DNA of 64,000 bases, from the NCBI RefSeq assembly GCF_004519305.1, contig NZ_SOZA01000027.1:1-64000 (forward strand). The letters are read 5' to 3'. Shown here piece by piece: positions 19,301 through 26,608 of this stretch; the stretch's first letter is position 1, and each line of letters starts with the position of its first letter. The position numbers and the translations under genes are program-made. The DNA comes from Pseudomonas sp. RIT623. Lineage in GTDB: Bacteria; Pseudomonadota; Gammaproteobacteria; Pseudomonadales; Pseudomonadaceae. The notes under the pieces are model-generated. The model did no database searches, was not told the origin of the DNA, and saw nothing but the letters and a program-made list of their open reading frames with translations.

Positions 19301-22300
19301 ACCACGCCGCCGACCATCAGCTATGTCTGGACCAACCTGGCCGTGGGCCGGGTGCCCGGCCAGCCGGTGCCGGCCAACTTGCTGCCGTTATGTACCGCGC
19401 GGCCGACCTGGTGCCAGAAGATCGAAACCCCTGGCGGGATCACCAAGGCCCAGATTACCCCGCAGACCCAGTTGTTCAGCGTGTTGCGCACCGGCACCGG
19501 CGACCTCGAGCTGCTCAGCGCCGGCGATTGGCGCATGGATTCGCTGTATGGCGTGTACACCGCCGGTACCCAGGCGCCGGCGCTGCTCGTCGAGGGCCGC
19601 GATCCGCACCAGCTGGCTCGCGGTCGCCAGGCCAACGGCAGTGTGCTGGGCCCGCTGGGGACGGCCTACGAGGCGAGCACAAGCGATTACCGCGCCTGGT
19701 ACCCGCACCAAGGCGGCAACCTGCTGGTGGTGGCCGGTGGTGACCTGACCGGCAACCTGGTCGGGGCCAAGAGCAATGATCGCCTGACGCGCCGTCAGGT
19801 GCCCTCGGCCGCCGTCGGCAACTGGCTGTGGCGCCAGGGCCAGAGCGATGCCGGCACCCCGGCCGCCTGGTGGCTCAACTTTGCCAGCTTCGCCCAGGAC
19901 CCGGCCAGCGACCCTGGCTTGCCCTACCTGGTCGGCTTCACCGGCCTCGGCACGCTGGGCGGCGGCAACCTGGACGTGCGCGTCGCTGGCGCGGCCGGCC
20001 TGCTGCAGGCCAACAGCGCCGCGGCCAGCGAGGTCGAGCGCAGCCAGGGCCTGAACCTGGTGGTGGCCAGCACTGGCCGGATGAACGCCGAAGGGCGCCT
20101 GGTGCAAACCGGTGGCGGTGACCTCGACCTGCGGGTCGGCGGCGGGCTCAACCCGATGCTGGCCGCCGCCACGGCCGCGGATGCCCTGGTAGACCTGCAA
20201 GGTACCTTGGTCAACCTGCGCGGTGCCTTGCAGGTGGACGCCGCCAGCATCGGCCTGCTCAAGTCGATCTACGGCAGCTACGGCTTCCAGCACGACAACA
20301 GTGAATCCCGTGCCTACGACCCCTATACCGCCACCCGCGCCCAGGCGCTGGGCGGCATCACGCTGATGCCGGGCGACAGCGGCGTGCGCTTGCGCAGCCG
20401 TGGCGACCTGGTGGTGAAGGGCGTTGGCGACCCGGGGCGGGTACCGCAGTTCAATAGCACGCCGTTCAGCGCAGACAATGGCGCGTCGATGGCGGGGCGC
20501 GGCAACAGCTGGTTCACGCTGTGGACGCCGCAGACCTCGGTCGAGCTGATGAGCCTGGGCGGCGACCTGGCGCCCAATGCCTACAACAACGTGACGGCGC
20601 CCACGCGCAACCTGGCCATTTATGGCGGCCGGGTGTTCTACCCGACCGCGCTGAGCGCCACCGCGGTCAACGGCAGCCTGTATTACGGCGACTCGGTGCG
20701 CAGCACGGACGGGCCGTCCTCGTTGTACAGCCTGATGACCGCGCCTTCGGCCAAGACCCGCTTGCAGTTGCTGGCCGGGGATTCGATCTATGCCGGCGGC
20801 TACGTGGTCAGCCAGGGCGGCACCGACGACAGCGCGCTGGCCACGCCGTGGCGCCCGGCATTCCTGGGCACCAGCACAGGCAACCTGGTGCTTTCGAGCA
20901 ACCTGCACGGCGATCTGTCGCGCGAGCCCTGGTCGGCGCCGTTGTACAGCTTTGGCGTCAACACCTACAGCGACCGGGGCAGCCGGCCAGCCAGCCCGGT
21001 GCGTTTCTATGCCCTGGACGGCGATATCGTCGGCTTGAACACCGGCGAGATCATCGAGTACCCCTTGCTCGGCTTGAAGCTCTACCAGGGCAGCGGGCCG
21101 GCACGCATCATCGCTGGCCGCGATATCGTCAACGCCGGTACCACCCTGGACAACCAACGCCAGGCCGCGGCTGGGCTGGTGGATACCCGCGGTGGTAGCG
21201 AGAGCCGCTCTGCCGGCAACCTGTTCATCCATGGCGACCGTCACGACGTGTCGCTGGTCAGCGCTGGTCGCGACATTCGTCTGAGCAGCTTCAATGTCGC
21301 TGGCCCCGGCCAGCTGGAAGTGCTGGCCGGGCGCAACCTGTACCAGTCCGGCCCGGGGGTGAGTTCGGCTTACCAGGAAGCGGCGATCAGCAGTATCGGT
21401 CGAGTGGGCGGCGGCGGTGCGGGCAATGATGGCGCAGCCATCGCCATCGTTGTCGGCGCGGCCCAGGGGCCGGACTATGCCGGGCTGCTGGCGCGCTACC
21501 TGGGCCAGGAGCAATTGGCCGACCCGTCGCGGTCGCTGGCCAGCCAGCCGGGCAAGGTGGCCAAGGTCTATGACCAGGAGCTGCTGGCCTGGCTGCGCGC
21601 GGGCTTTGCCTTCGACGGCGATGGCGAGGCGGCGAATAGCTATTTTGCCGCGCTGCCTGCCGAGCAGCAGCGCATTTTCGCTCGCCAGTTGTACTTCGCC
21701 GAGCTGCGCGAGGGGGGGCGCGAGTACAACGATGTCGACGGCCCGCGCAGCGGCAGCTACCTGCGTGGCCGCCAGGCCATCGCCACCTTGTTCCCGACCA
21801 AGGACGTGGCCGGCAACCCGATCAGCTACAGCGGCAATGCCACCTTCCATGGCGGCGCCGGTATCCACACCGACTTCGGCGGCGCCATTCAGGTGCTCAC
21901 CCCGGGCGGCCAGCAGGTGTTCGGTATCGAGGGCGAGGCGCCACCCGCCACGGCGGGGGTGATCACCCAAGGCAGCGGCGATATCCAGCTGTACTCCCAG
22001 GGCAGCATCCTGCTTGGCCAGAGCCGGATCATGACTACTTTCGGCGGCTCGATCCTCGGCTGGTCGGCCAGTGGCGACATCAACGCCGGACGCGGGTCGA
22101 AGACCACCTTGGTGTATACCCCGCCCAAGCGTACCTACGACCTGTGGGGTAACGTCGGGCTGGCGCCGAGCGTGCCGAGCAGCGGTGCCGGTATCGCCAC
22201 GCTCAACCCGATCGCCGAAGTGCCACCGGGGGATATCGACCTGATCGCGCCATTGGGCACCATCGATGCTGGCGAGGCGGGGATCCGCGTGTCGGGCAAC

Positions 22301-22675
22301 GTCAACATCGCCGCCTTGCAGGTGGTCAACGCCGCCAACATCCAGGTGCAGGGCGATGCCAAGGGCATGCCGGTGGTGGCGGCAGTCAATACCGGCGCGA
22401 TCGCTTCGGCCAGCGCGGCGGCGTCTTCAGCAACCCAGGCGGCCGAGGAGGCCGGGCGTCAGCAGCAGGCAGCGGCGCGGCAGCGGCAACCGTCGGTGAT
22501 TACCGTGCAGGTTCTGGGTTTTGGTGGCGAGCGGCTAGCGCCAGGGCAGGAGGGGGCCAGCCTGAACCCGCAATACAACCGACACAGCCCTGTGCAGGTG
22601 CTGGGCGCGGGAGTGTTGGATGAGCGGGCCAAGGCGCAGTTGACCGAGGAGGAACGGGGCAACTTGTTGCTTTGA
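10400..22675 (+). CDS. pdtA: Giant filamentous haemagglutinin, TpsA exoprotein (PdtA-like)
   Basis: This 4091-residue protein fills a fifth of the window. Residues about 27-47 form the hydrophobic part of a long signal region. A TPS secretion domain follows (roughly residues 135-270) with ILNWETFNVGRDTTVRF, VLNRVNDPAARPSQIHGQI, MLINRNGVVFNGTSQVN and AAAQISDEQF. The rest is a repetitive Gly/Ala/Leu/Asp-rich beta-helix of short strands (LDVAAG, IDLAGG, LSLRGGAS types), with rare cysteine pairs (GGCVSSRC; PLCTARPTWC). The C-terminus has an Ala/Gln-rich tail. Together with the two DING genes upstream it matches the order around P. aeruginosa PdtA, a phosphate-depletion TPS protein; the symbol rests on that synteny. 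No TpsB translocator is encoded nearby. The start has AAGGAA upstream. Confidence 0.85.
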   Translation: MSRGMPQPALPATAALRRGKPASGEPLLLKPLAQAIALLLLAGSAQAGQPFSSAWFAAKGAASAPAGSGAVGGAGQALPGSPPPLAQQQRLNQQFQRTVSNFNSTVAAIAAQQAAQANGRTLAQVQPQVIPNGLGEGGLKVDENPLTQGWRNAKAPQQSQAGGKTQVRIEQTADKAILNWETFNVGRDTTVRFQQQADWAVLNRVNDPAARPSQIHGQIEAPGTVMLINRNGVVFNGTSQVNVRNLVAAAAQISDEQFSQRGLYVDNSASQATFTQAAGKVLVERGAQIRTQEPASSTSGGGYVLLLGSEVGNDGQIITSKGQATLAAADDFYIRRGQGTEANRYSTTRGNEVAGSLQAGSSAGTVVNNGLIQAAGGDITLTGHQVRQQGVALASTSVDRRGSIHLLNAASDTTGSVSLGQGSVTAVLLDDSAALDSQREASRAVVNGSNGNLASGRFDNLSTVIDRPEQSRVEIVSGATVHFQDGSLTLASGGQVAVSAGRRSLVDDGARLDVAGALGVKVAMESNVIKVNVQGNEQRDAAGNRDQGGLGNRDVWVDVRELVHVAAGVNGYAKDRWYTAGGLLEVGGYLGTRSHGVGEWMAQGGTLTFTGQDLVTRAGAQINLSGGTLAVQDGYVRQSWLRGADGRLYELSKAPGDLLYSGVYQGFEDNSTRWNQTRLFYNPLIAPQQRFEQGYTVGRDAGSLVVATQSAVLDGQLIGATWQDPRQLQAPVTGLDGYKQVHSAVARGAQLVIGQQIPGYLAASKDLVFSLSPVLRQVTLGAGGRGASAQVQLQAPLDEQRRGQLLLDSSLLNGFALGGLSVAASESVQVDEALRLADGGQLTLYAPQVRVAANLTAKGGQMTLGDVLYQRDGADLRDRVLATPAGMGAQVVVGDGVRLDASGVRSERNDAPAMAWRHGGNLSLRSSGDVLLGQGSVLDVAAGVVRGERNQLNGGHGGNLTLHASAYNPGEGGRLQLAGELRGHGSQGAGTLDLQADTVRIGGLADGSGLHLGEDFFSRGFARYSVRAARQLTVAEGAQVQVTRPVELLDGSQPVSDQATTWLPPLQQDNAAKGVLSLRGGASLSLAAGDTRQTVAQREAAVLDVQRGARISVDPLQAIELSSTAQLNLEGALQAVGGKVSLRQALPESAASGVRERLHERAIRLGEAASIDVSGQAFTALDSQGRRYGQVIAGGSIVIGGQIDHAKGISDGAYLFVDIARGARLHADGASAVLDIREQGPLTVASAGGSISLASSYGLRLEGSLSALAGGANAAGGSLGVALDTGLYYKDGLEDGLNVPRELVLGRGAGDDGLRYGHGRLDMDLVERAGFASLALLSDGVLAFDGGLDLAMAQSLQLYAGSLVLAADSADDARIHLRAPYVRLAGSNHFGGDFTVRPTVKGGLSQQASHALLQVEANLLEVRDELSLGAHGSLAQGNGQLLTFDRRGFALARLRSQGDIRFLGRDSTSGPTVLSSNADLELLAAQLYPVTGAYARVQTSGDASLRIGRVGEGTPALPLSVFGRLHLSAGTVEQGGVVRAPLGQVLLGDTLEAGQDLRLLPGSITSVSAAGLRMPYGGTADGLSYLYDGKPVELLGGSGDNDHGVVLAGKRIEVQAGALIDLAGGGELSGAGFVSGRGGSTDARYHPLLQLDGNGRLLLPTLSSNPVYAIVPGLVGDYAPLAGEAGVADPAIGQRITLDQGIPGLAAGTYTLLPASYALLPGAFRLELNGLAMAGQRNVSLAMRNGSWTTSGSLSVANTAIAQPLSGQVILTAADTLRRYSQYNEMSYAGFVKADAQAKGVPRAALEADGKWLTLRLKPNSDPESTLRFAGQARFDAASGGRGGSVTVLGLDAIELLADGQASTWDQPNRVALRASDLSALKAPRLSIGARPEVRYGQGGNMLRLMESSTDILLRSGAELRAGEVFLATNKGQGAIVVEQGAGIITLGRGKVPYDATDGYLLDPNAHGLLALSNGRLDVLPSVADDFFAPGSILIGGCVSSRCDGLTRLYAEGSLFAATDRTFNLDDQVLFGTRHLGLAVGRINVGSAAALAAAANAGVLGQGLTLNQQVLDRLFQGSTEQGVPALESLTLTAADSLNFFGNSQLDTYDPLTGRNRVQQLIIGAPALYGLGQADERALIRTGNLVWNGARTLPGAPIAGGAGSGEGVLELQVADLTFGYGPASQPDGTASMSRQTLGFRQVNIRASHQVSANHAGALQVYHQRGAWQAEGGFQYSGGDLLVDTPLWTGSAGSINRISAGGQLRVTGGGTALASGRDGLGAELALSGRHVSLDGTFSLPSGKLSVLAQDDLLLDDRAHIDLAGRTLTFNDVTQYSWGGELLLSSREGDIRQAAGSLVDLSARNNRAGRLSATAQGPQGGQVALLGQILGGASGEYDAGGAWMPYAQGAVQVRARQLDDFAGLNQRLNRDQVFGARSFQISQGDLVIGDQLKAREITVSLDNGQLTVAGTVDASGTQVGSIRLAAKHGLTLAADAMLDAHGSLLRVDSQGAIIDAPNRALIELDSGDGLLTLRPGARLDLRHGTAAAAAQQDGQARGSLVLTAPRVGGDIAGDIAIDARGRVDILGAKTIAVVGNQRYSDAPDGGTAASGRPYQYIDQAYLDAKHGRSVLFIDAALANRDLLDNRLAGLNNASYAQALHLRPGLEVASRDASTDLVVRGDLDLSGHRYASLNPSTPQTLIRGSGEVGHLVLRAGGNLEVHGSISDGFLPPELASGSDRLDGRGWILVPGKQPFQSDLVIPRSGVQLAEGTRYPGGSTLNFDLPFAATALPANTRLNNPLSLARALTLPAGTVLDAAVRDAAGKVLFAPGTLLEQAVTLAADTQLDAGSRLPVEAAVRGGVWRKGTALPSGGLVQRGSLSLAVGALLPADTDVKLPSGVFWVDLRQEIAGQQGRNWALGQMLAQGSQSWSIRLVAGADLGAADSRTTQVEPEAGALRLADQHYIATRVIETTPPTISYVWTNLAVGRVPGQPVPANLLPLCTARPTWCQKIETPGGITKAQITPQTQLFSVLRTGTGDLELLSAGDWRMDSLYGVYTAGTQAPALLVEGRDPHQLARGRQANGSVLGPLGTAYEASTSDYRAWYPHQGGNLLVVAGGDLTGNLVGAKSNDRLTRRQVPSAAVGNWLWRQGQSDAGTPAAWWLNFASFAQDPASDPGLPYLVGFTGLGTLGGGNLDVRVAGAAGLLQANSAAASEVERSQGLNLVVASTGRMNAEGRLVQTGGGDLDLRVGGGLNPMLAAATAADALVDLQGTLVNLRGALQVDAASIGLLKSIYGSYGFQHDNSESRAYDPYTATRAQALGGITLMPGDSGVRLRSRGDLVVKGVGDPGRVPQFNSTPFSADNGASMAGRGNSWFTLWTPQTSVELMSLGGDLAPNAYNNVTAPTRNLAIYGGRVFYPTALSATAVNGSLYYGDSVRSTDGPSSLYSLMTAPSAKTRLQLLAGDSIYAGGYVVSQGGTDDSALATPWRPAFLGTSTGNLVLSSNLHGDLSREPWSAPLYSFGVNTYSDRGSRPASPVRFYALDGDIVGLNTGEIIEYPLLGLKLYQGSGPARIIAGRDIVNAGTTLDNQRQAAAGLVDTRGGSESRSAGNLFIHGDRHDVSLVSAGRDIRLSSFNVAGPGQLEVLAGRNLYQSGPGVSSAYQEAAISSIGRVGGGGAGNDGAAIAIVVGAAQGPDYAGLLARYLGQEQLADPSRSLASQPGKVAKVYDQELLAWLRAGFAFDGDGEAANSYFAALPAEQQRIFARQLYFAELREGGREYNDVDGPRSGSYLRGRQAIATLFPTKDVAGNPISYSGNATFHGGAGIHTDFGGAIQVLTPGGQQVFGIEGEAPPATAGVITQGSGDIQLYSQGSILLGQSRIMTTFGGSILGWSASGDINAGRGSKTTLVYTPPKRTYDLWGNVGLAPSVPSSGAGIATLNPIAEVPPGDIDLIAPLGTIDAGEAGIRVSGNVNIAALQVVNAANIQVQGDAKGMPVVAAVNTGAIASASAAASSATQAAEEAGRQQQAAARQRQPSVITVQVLGFGGERLAPGQEGASLNPQYNRHSPVQVLGAGVLDERAKAQLTEEERGNLLL

Positions 22676-22708
22676 GGAGGCGCGAGTAGCGAGGCCTTCG
22701 AAGTCCAA

Positions 22709-22741
22709 GCACCCTGCGCAAGCTCATGCCTGGCAGGGTGC
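22709..22741. terminator. Hairpin between convergent genes
   Basis: GCACCCTG (22709-22716) and CAGGGTGC (22734-22741) form an 8-base stem with a 17-nt loop, between the TpsA stop and the MFS stop. No strong T-tract follows on either strand, so it may be a weak bidirectional terminator or merely a processing stem. Confidence 0.4.
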
Positions 22742-22793
22742 CCTGGGGAACGGCTGATCGATAGGCACGATCCCTGGTTCGCACTCGGTCAGT

Positions 22794-24167
22794 TCAATGG
22801 CTGAGCGCTTTGAGTTGCTCCTGGCGATTGGCCTCATAGGCCTCGCGCGCCATCGGCCGCGCGTGCGGATTACCCAGGTCTTGCATCGCCAAGCGGTGTG
22901 TTTCCGGCGCCAGGTAGGCGGCGAAGGCGCACACGCAGGTGATCACGAACGCCAGCCCACCGACCACCAGCGGGATGTTATCCGACCCTGGTGGCGCCAC
23001 GGTGGCGAACAGCGCTGGCAGCATGGCGGTGATCATGGTGCCGATGTTCTGGGCGATGGCCATGGCCGAGACCCGGTGGCGGGTGTGGAACAGCTCCGGG
23101 TAGAAGCTGGGGAACACCGCGTTGTACCCCTGGTAGACCATGCCCCACATGACGATCGAGGCGGCGAATGCCAGCGGTACATGCTGGATGCTGATCGCGT
23201 ACAGGTAGACGAATGCCAGCAGCCCCGAACCCAGGCAGCCGGCGATCATGGTCGGGCGCCGGCCAATCCGGTCGGAGAGGTTGCCGACGAAGGGAATCAC
23301 CAGCACCGCGACGATATTGCCCACCACCGGGATCCACAGGTACACGCTCTTGTCGAAGCCGATGCCGTAGGCGGGTTGTACCGCGTACGCGGCGCCGAAG
23401 ATGGTGGCGACCACCGGGATCACGTTCATCAGGGCCATGAACATCACCAGCAGCATATGCCGCCAGCTGTGGCGGAACGCTTCGCTGATCGGTGACTTGA
23501 CCACCTTGGCTTGTTGCTCTTCCTGGACGAACGCCGGGGTTTCGTGCACCTCCTTGCGAATGATGAAACCGGCGATCAGCACCACCGCGCTCATCAGGAA
23601 GGGAATACGCCAGCCCCATTCGTTGAACGCTGCGCTGGGCATGAAATAGGCCAACGGCAGGAACACCGCCGCCGCCATCACCTGGCCGGCCTGCACGCCT
23701 TGCAGGGTGAAGCTGGCGTAATAGCCGCGGCGCCCGAACGGCGCATGTTCCATGATCATCGAGCTGGCCCCGGAAATCTCGCCGGCCACGGCGAAGCCCT
23801 GGATCAGTCGCAGCACCACCAGCAGCGCCGGGGCCAGCAGGCCGATGTCGTGGTAGGTGGGCAACATCCCGACGGCCATGGTCGACAGGCCCATCAGGAA
23901 CATGCACAGCAGCAGCACGTTCTTGCGCCCGCGGGTATCACCCCAGTGGCCGAGCACGAAGGCGCCGACAGGGCGCGCCAGGTAGCCGACGCCGTAGGTG
24001 GCCAGCGAGGCGATGATGGCCATCTTCGGGTCGCTGGAGGGGAAGAAGATCTGCGGGAAGATCAGCGCCGCGGCCTGGGCATAGATGAAGAAGTCGTAGT
24101 ACTCCAGGGCAGAACCGATCCAGCCGCTGGCAGTAGCTTTGCGCGCTTGGGAGCTTGAGTGGGCCAT
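22794..24167 (-). CDS. MFS transporter, metabolite:H+ symporter (MHS/ShiA type)
   Basis: The 457-residue product has twelve predicted membrane segments and the MHS pattern: GSALEYYDFFIYAQAAALIF in helix 1, GHWGDTRGRKNVLL between helices 2 and 3, LRLIQGFAVAGEISGA in helix 4 and NLSDRIGRRPTMI between helices 8 and 9. MHS members import organic acids such as shikimate, citrate or alpha-ketoglutarate with protons. It is divergent from quiC and shares a 429-base control region with it, so quinate, shikimate or dehydroshikimate is the likely cargo (inference from context). It converges on the TpsA gene. Confidence 0.87.
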   Translation of the reverse strand: MAHSSSQARKATASGWIGSALEYYDFFIYAQAAALIFPQIFFPSSDPKMAIIASLATYGVGYLARPVGAFVLGHWGDTRGRKNVLLLCMFLMGLSTMAVGMLPTYHDIGLLAPALLVVLRLIQGFAVAGEISGASSMIMEHAPFGRRGYYASFTLQGVQAGQVMAAAVFLPLAYFMPSAAFNEWGWRIPFLMSAVVLIAGFIIRKEVHETPAFVQEEQQAKVVKSPISEAFRHSWRHMLLVMFMALMNVIPVVATIFGAAYAVQPAYGIGFDKSVYLWIPVVGNIVAVLVIPFVGNLSDRIGRRPTMIAGCLGSGLLAFVYLYAISIQHVPLAFAASIVMWGMVYQGYNAVFPSFYPELFHTRHRVSAMAIAQNIGTMITAMLPALFATVAPPGSDNIPLVVGGLAFVITCVCAFAAYLAPETHRLAMQDLGNPHARPMAREAYEANRQEQLKALSH

Positions 24168-24596
24168 GTTGTCTCCGTTGTTCTTGTCAGGGGCCGGTGG
24201 GTCAGTGCTGGAGGCACGAACGGCGGCTATGAGGAGAAGACGAACGAGGCATTGCGCAGCGTAGGGCGAGCAAGGTGTGCATAGGTCGGTACCCGTTTTC
24301 TTGAACTTATTATGTGGTGACGTTGGGCGTTGCAGCGCAGGGCCCGCCGAACGACCGGGCTGACCTGCGGCTGCTGTTCATGGTTGTGCACGAGGGCTGC
24401 TGAAGCAATTCGCCAAACGGGGTTTTGTTCGATAATCGAACAAAAACTAACTGTTCCGTACAAAGTGCGTTGCGAGGGCGACTTTACCTGCGAATAATCG
24501 ATGCTGCCAGGCGCGACGTGCCAGATCCGCCCCATTTTTCCTGGATACGGGCTAGCCCTGGCACCAGTGGCCTCCCTAACAACAAGGAACTCCCCC
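24168..24596. other. Divergent control region, transporter / quiC
   Basis: The 429-base region between the two divergent genes holds no convincing gene. It contains a perfect 23-base palindrome (separate entry) about 150 bases before quiC, and a ribosome site AAGGAACTCCCCC before the quiC ATG. The MFS side has no obvious matching palindrome. Confidence 0.5.
24423..24445. promoter_or_regulatory. PcaR/IclR-type operator palindrome before quiC
   Basis: TTTTGTTCGAT and ATCGAACAAAA are perfect 11-base arms around a single A. The core GTTCGATAATCGAAC is close to the PcaR operator consensus of Pseudomonas (GTTCGATAATCGCAC). PcaR is the IclR-family activator of protocatechuate catabolism, responding to beta-ketoadipate. 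Since QuiC makes protocatechuate, control by PcaR or a close relative makes sense. The TetR gene downstream is an alternative source of the binder. Confidence 0.65.
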
Positions 24597-26489
24597 ATGC
24601 AGCGTTCGATTGCAACCGTGTCCTTGAGCGGCACCCTGCCGGAAAAACTCGAGGCCATCGCCGCCGCGGGCTTCGATGGCGTCGAGATATTCGAAAACGA
24701 TCTGCTGTATTACGCCGGCAGCCCCCGCGAGATTCGCCAGCGCTGTGCCGACCTGGGTATCGCCATCAGCCTGTTCCAGCCGTTTCGCGACTTCGAAGGC
24801 TGCCCGCGCGAGCGTTTGCGCAAGCACCTGGACCGCGCCGAGCGCAAGTTCGACCTGATGCACGAACTGGGCACCGACCTGGTGCTGCTGTGCAGCAATG
24901 TGCAAGCCGATGCCCTGGGCGATGAGCAACTGCTGGTCGACGACTTGCGCCTTCTAGCCGAGCACGCCGGCGCACGCGGTCTGCGTATCGGCTACGAGGC
25001 CCTGGCCTGGGGCCGTCATGTCAACACCTACCAGCAAGTCTGGAATCTCGTGCGCCAGGCTGACCACCCGGCCCTGGGGGTGATTCTCGACAGCTTCCAC
25101 ACCTTGTCGCTCAAGGGCGACCCAGGGGCCATCGGCGACATCCCCGGCGAGAAGATCTTCTTCGTGCAGATGGCCGATGCGCCGATCCTGGCCATGGACG
25201 TGCTGGAATGGAGCCGGCATTTTCGCTGTTTTCCAGGGCAGGGCGAGTTGGACTTGGCGGGTTTTCTGGCGCCGATCCTGGCCAGCGGTTACCAGGGCCC
25301 CTTGTCGCTGGAGATCTTCAACGATGGCTTTCGCGCAGCGCCTGCCCGGCAGACCGCGGCCGACGGCCTGCGCTCATTGCTGTACCTGGAAGAAAAGACC
25401 CGCCTGCAGCTGCGGCGCGAGGCGCGCAGCCTGGCGCCGGACCTGCTGTTCGCGCCGCCTGCGGCCAGCCGCTACGAGGGTGTGGAGTTCCTTGAGTTCG
25501 CCGTCGACGAAAGCGTCGGCGCGCGTCTGCAGGGCTGGCTCAAGCGTCTGGGGTTCGCCACTGCCGGCCGCCACCGCAGCAAGGCAGTGAGCCTGTTGCG
25601 CCAGGGCGATATCAACATCGTGCTCAATGCCGAACCGTATTCGTTCGCCCACAACTTCTTCGAGGCCCATGGGCCATCGCTGTGCGCCACCGCGCTGCGG
25701 GTCAGCGATGGCCAGGCGGCGCTGCAGCGCGCCACGGCCTACCGTGGCCAGCCGTTCCGTGGGCTGGTGGGCCCCAACGAGCGCGAGATCCCGGCGCTGC
25801 GCGCGCCGGATGGCAGCCTGTTGTACCTGGTGCAAGCGCAGGGCGCAGGGCAGGGTATCTACCACAGCGACTTTCATCTGGACGGCCAAGCCCAGGCTAG
25901 CGGCGGTTTGCTGCGGATCGACCATATGGCCCTGGCGTTGCCGGCCGAGGCGTTGGACAGCTGGGTGCTGTTCTACAAGAGCCTGTTCGACTTCAGCGCC
26001 GATGATGAAGTGGTGCTGCCCGACCCTTACGGCCTGGTCAAGAGCCGCGCGTTGCGCAGCCCCTGCGGCAGCCTGCGCGTGCCGCTGAACATTTCCGAGA
26101 ACCGCAATACCGCGATTGCTCACGCCTTGTCCAGTTACCGAGGCTCGGGCGTGCACCATGTTGCTTTCGCCTGCGAAGACGTCTTCCGCGAAGTGGCGCG
26201 GGCCAAGGATGCTGGCGTGCCATTGCTGGAGATCCCGCTGAACTACTACGACGACCTGGCGGCGCGCTTCGACTTCGATGACGAGTTCCTCAGCGAGTTG
26301 GCGTATTACAACGTGCTGTACGACCGCGATACCCAGGGCGGCGAGCTGTTCCATGTGTATACCGAGGCGTTCGAGGGGCGCTTCTTCTTCGAGATCCTGC
26401 AGCGCAAGGGCGGCTATGCCGGCTATGGCGCGGCCAACGTGGCGGTGCGCTTGGCGGCGATGGCCAAGGCACGCAAGGGCAGCGCTTAG
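24597..26489 (+). CDS. quiC: 3-dehydroshikimate dehydratase, bifunctional QuiC type
   Basis: QuiC turns 3-dehydroshikimate into protocatechuate, the entry into the beta-ketoadipate pathway. The 630-residue product has two parts. Residues 1 to about 290 form a xylose-isomerase-like TIM barrel (LEAIAAAGFDGVEIFEND, LRIGYEALAWGRHVNTY, VILDSFHTLS, FFVQMADAP, SLEIFNDGF), with the acidic and histidine metal ligands of dehydroshikimate dehydratases. Residues about 310-620 form a double VOC module like 4-hydroxyphenylpyruvate dioxygenase (IDHMALALP, GVHHVAFACED, FHVYTEAFEGRFFFEILQR). Two-domain QuiC of about 630 residues is typical of Pseudomonas. The ATG at 4-13 bases past AAGGAACTCC was chosen over an upstream in-frame ATG. 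Confidence 0.93.
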   Translation: MQRSIATVSLSGTLPEKLEAIAAAGFDGVEIFENDLLYYAGSPREIRQRCADLGIAISLFQPFRDFEGCPRERLRKHLDRAERKFDLMHELGTDLVLLCSNVQADALGDEQLLVDDLRLLAEHAGARGLRIGYEALAWGRHVNTYQQVWNLVRQADHPALGVILDSFHTLSLKGDPGAIGDIPGEKIFFVQMADAPILAMDVLEWSRHFRCFPGQGELDLAGFLAPILASGYQGPLSLEIFNDGFRAAPARQTAADGLRSLLYLEEKTRLQLRREARSLAPDLLFAPPAASRYEGVEFLEFAVDESVGARLQGWLKRLGFATAGRHRSKAVSLLRQGDINIVLNAEPYSFAHNFFEAHGPSLCATALRVSDGQAALQRATAYRGQPFRGLVGPNEREIPALRAPDGSLLYLVQAQGAGQGIYHSDFHLDGQAQASGGLLRIDHMALALPAEALDSWVLFYKSLFDFSADDEVVLPDPYGLVKSRALRSPCGSLRVPLNISENRNTAIAHALSSYRGSGVHHVAFACEDVFREVARAKDAGVPLLEIPLNYYDDLAARFDFDDEFLSELAYYNVLYDRDTQGGELFHVYTEAFEGRFFFEILQRKGGYAGYGAANVAVRLAAMAKARKGSA

Positions 26490-26608
26490 GCGCTGCTCGC
26501 CCGCAAGGCTGGCGCCTGCGCTGCTGGGGCCGGCCAACACCGCGCTTCCCTGCATCGCCGCGCTCACGGATAATCGCCCGGATTCCCAAAACGAGCCTGT
26601 GAGTCGGT

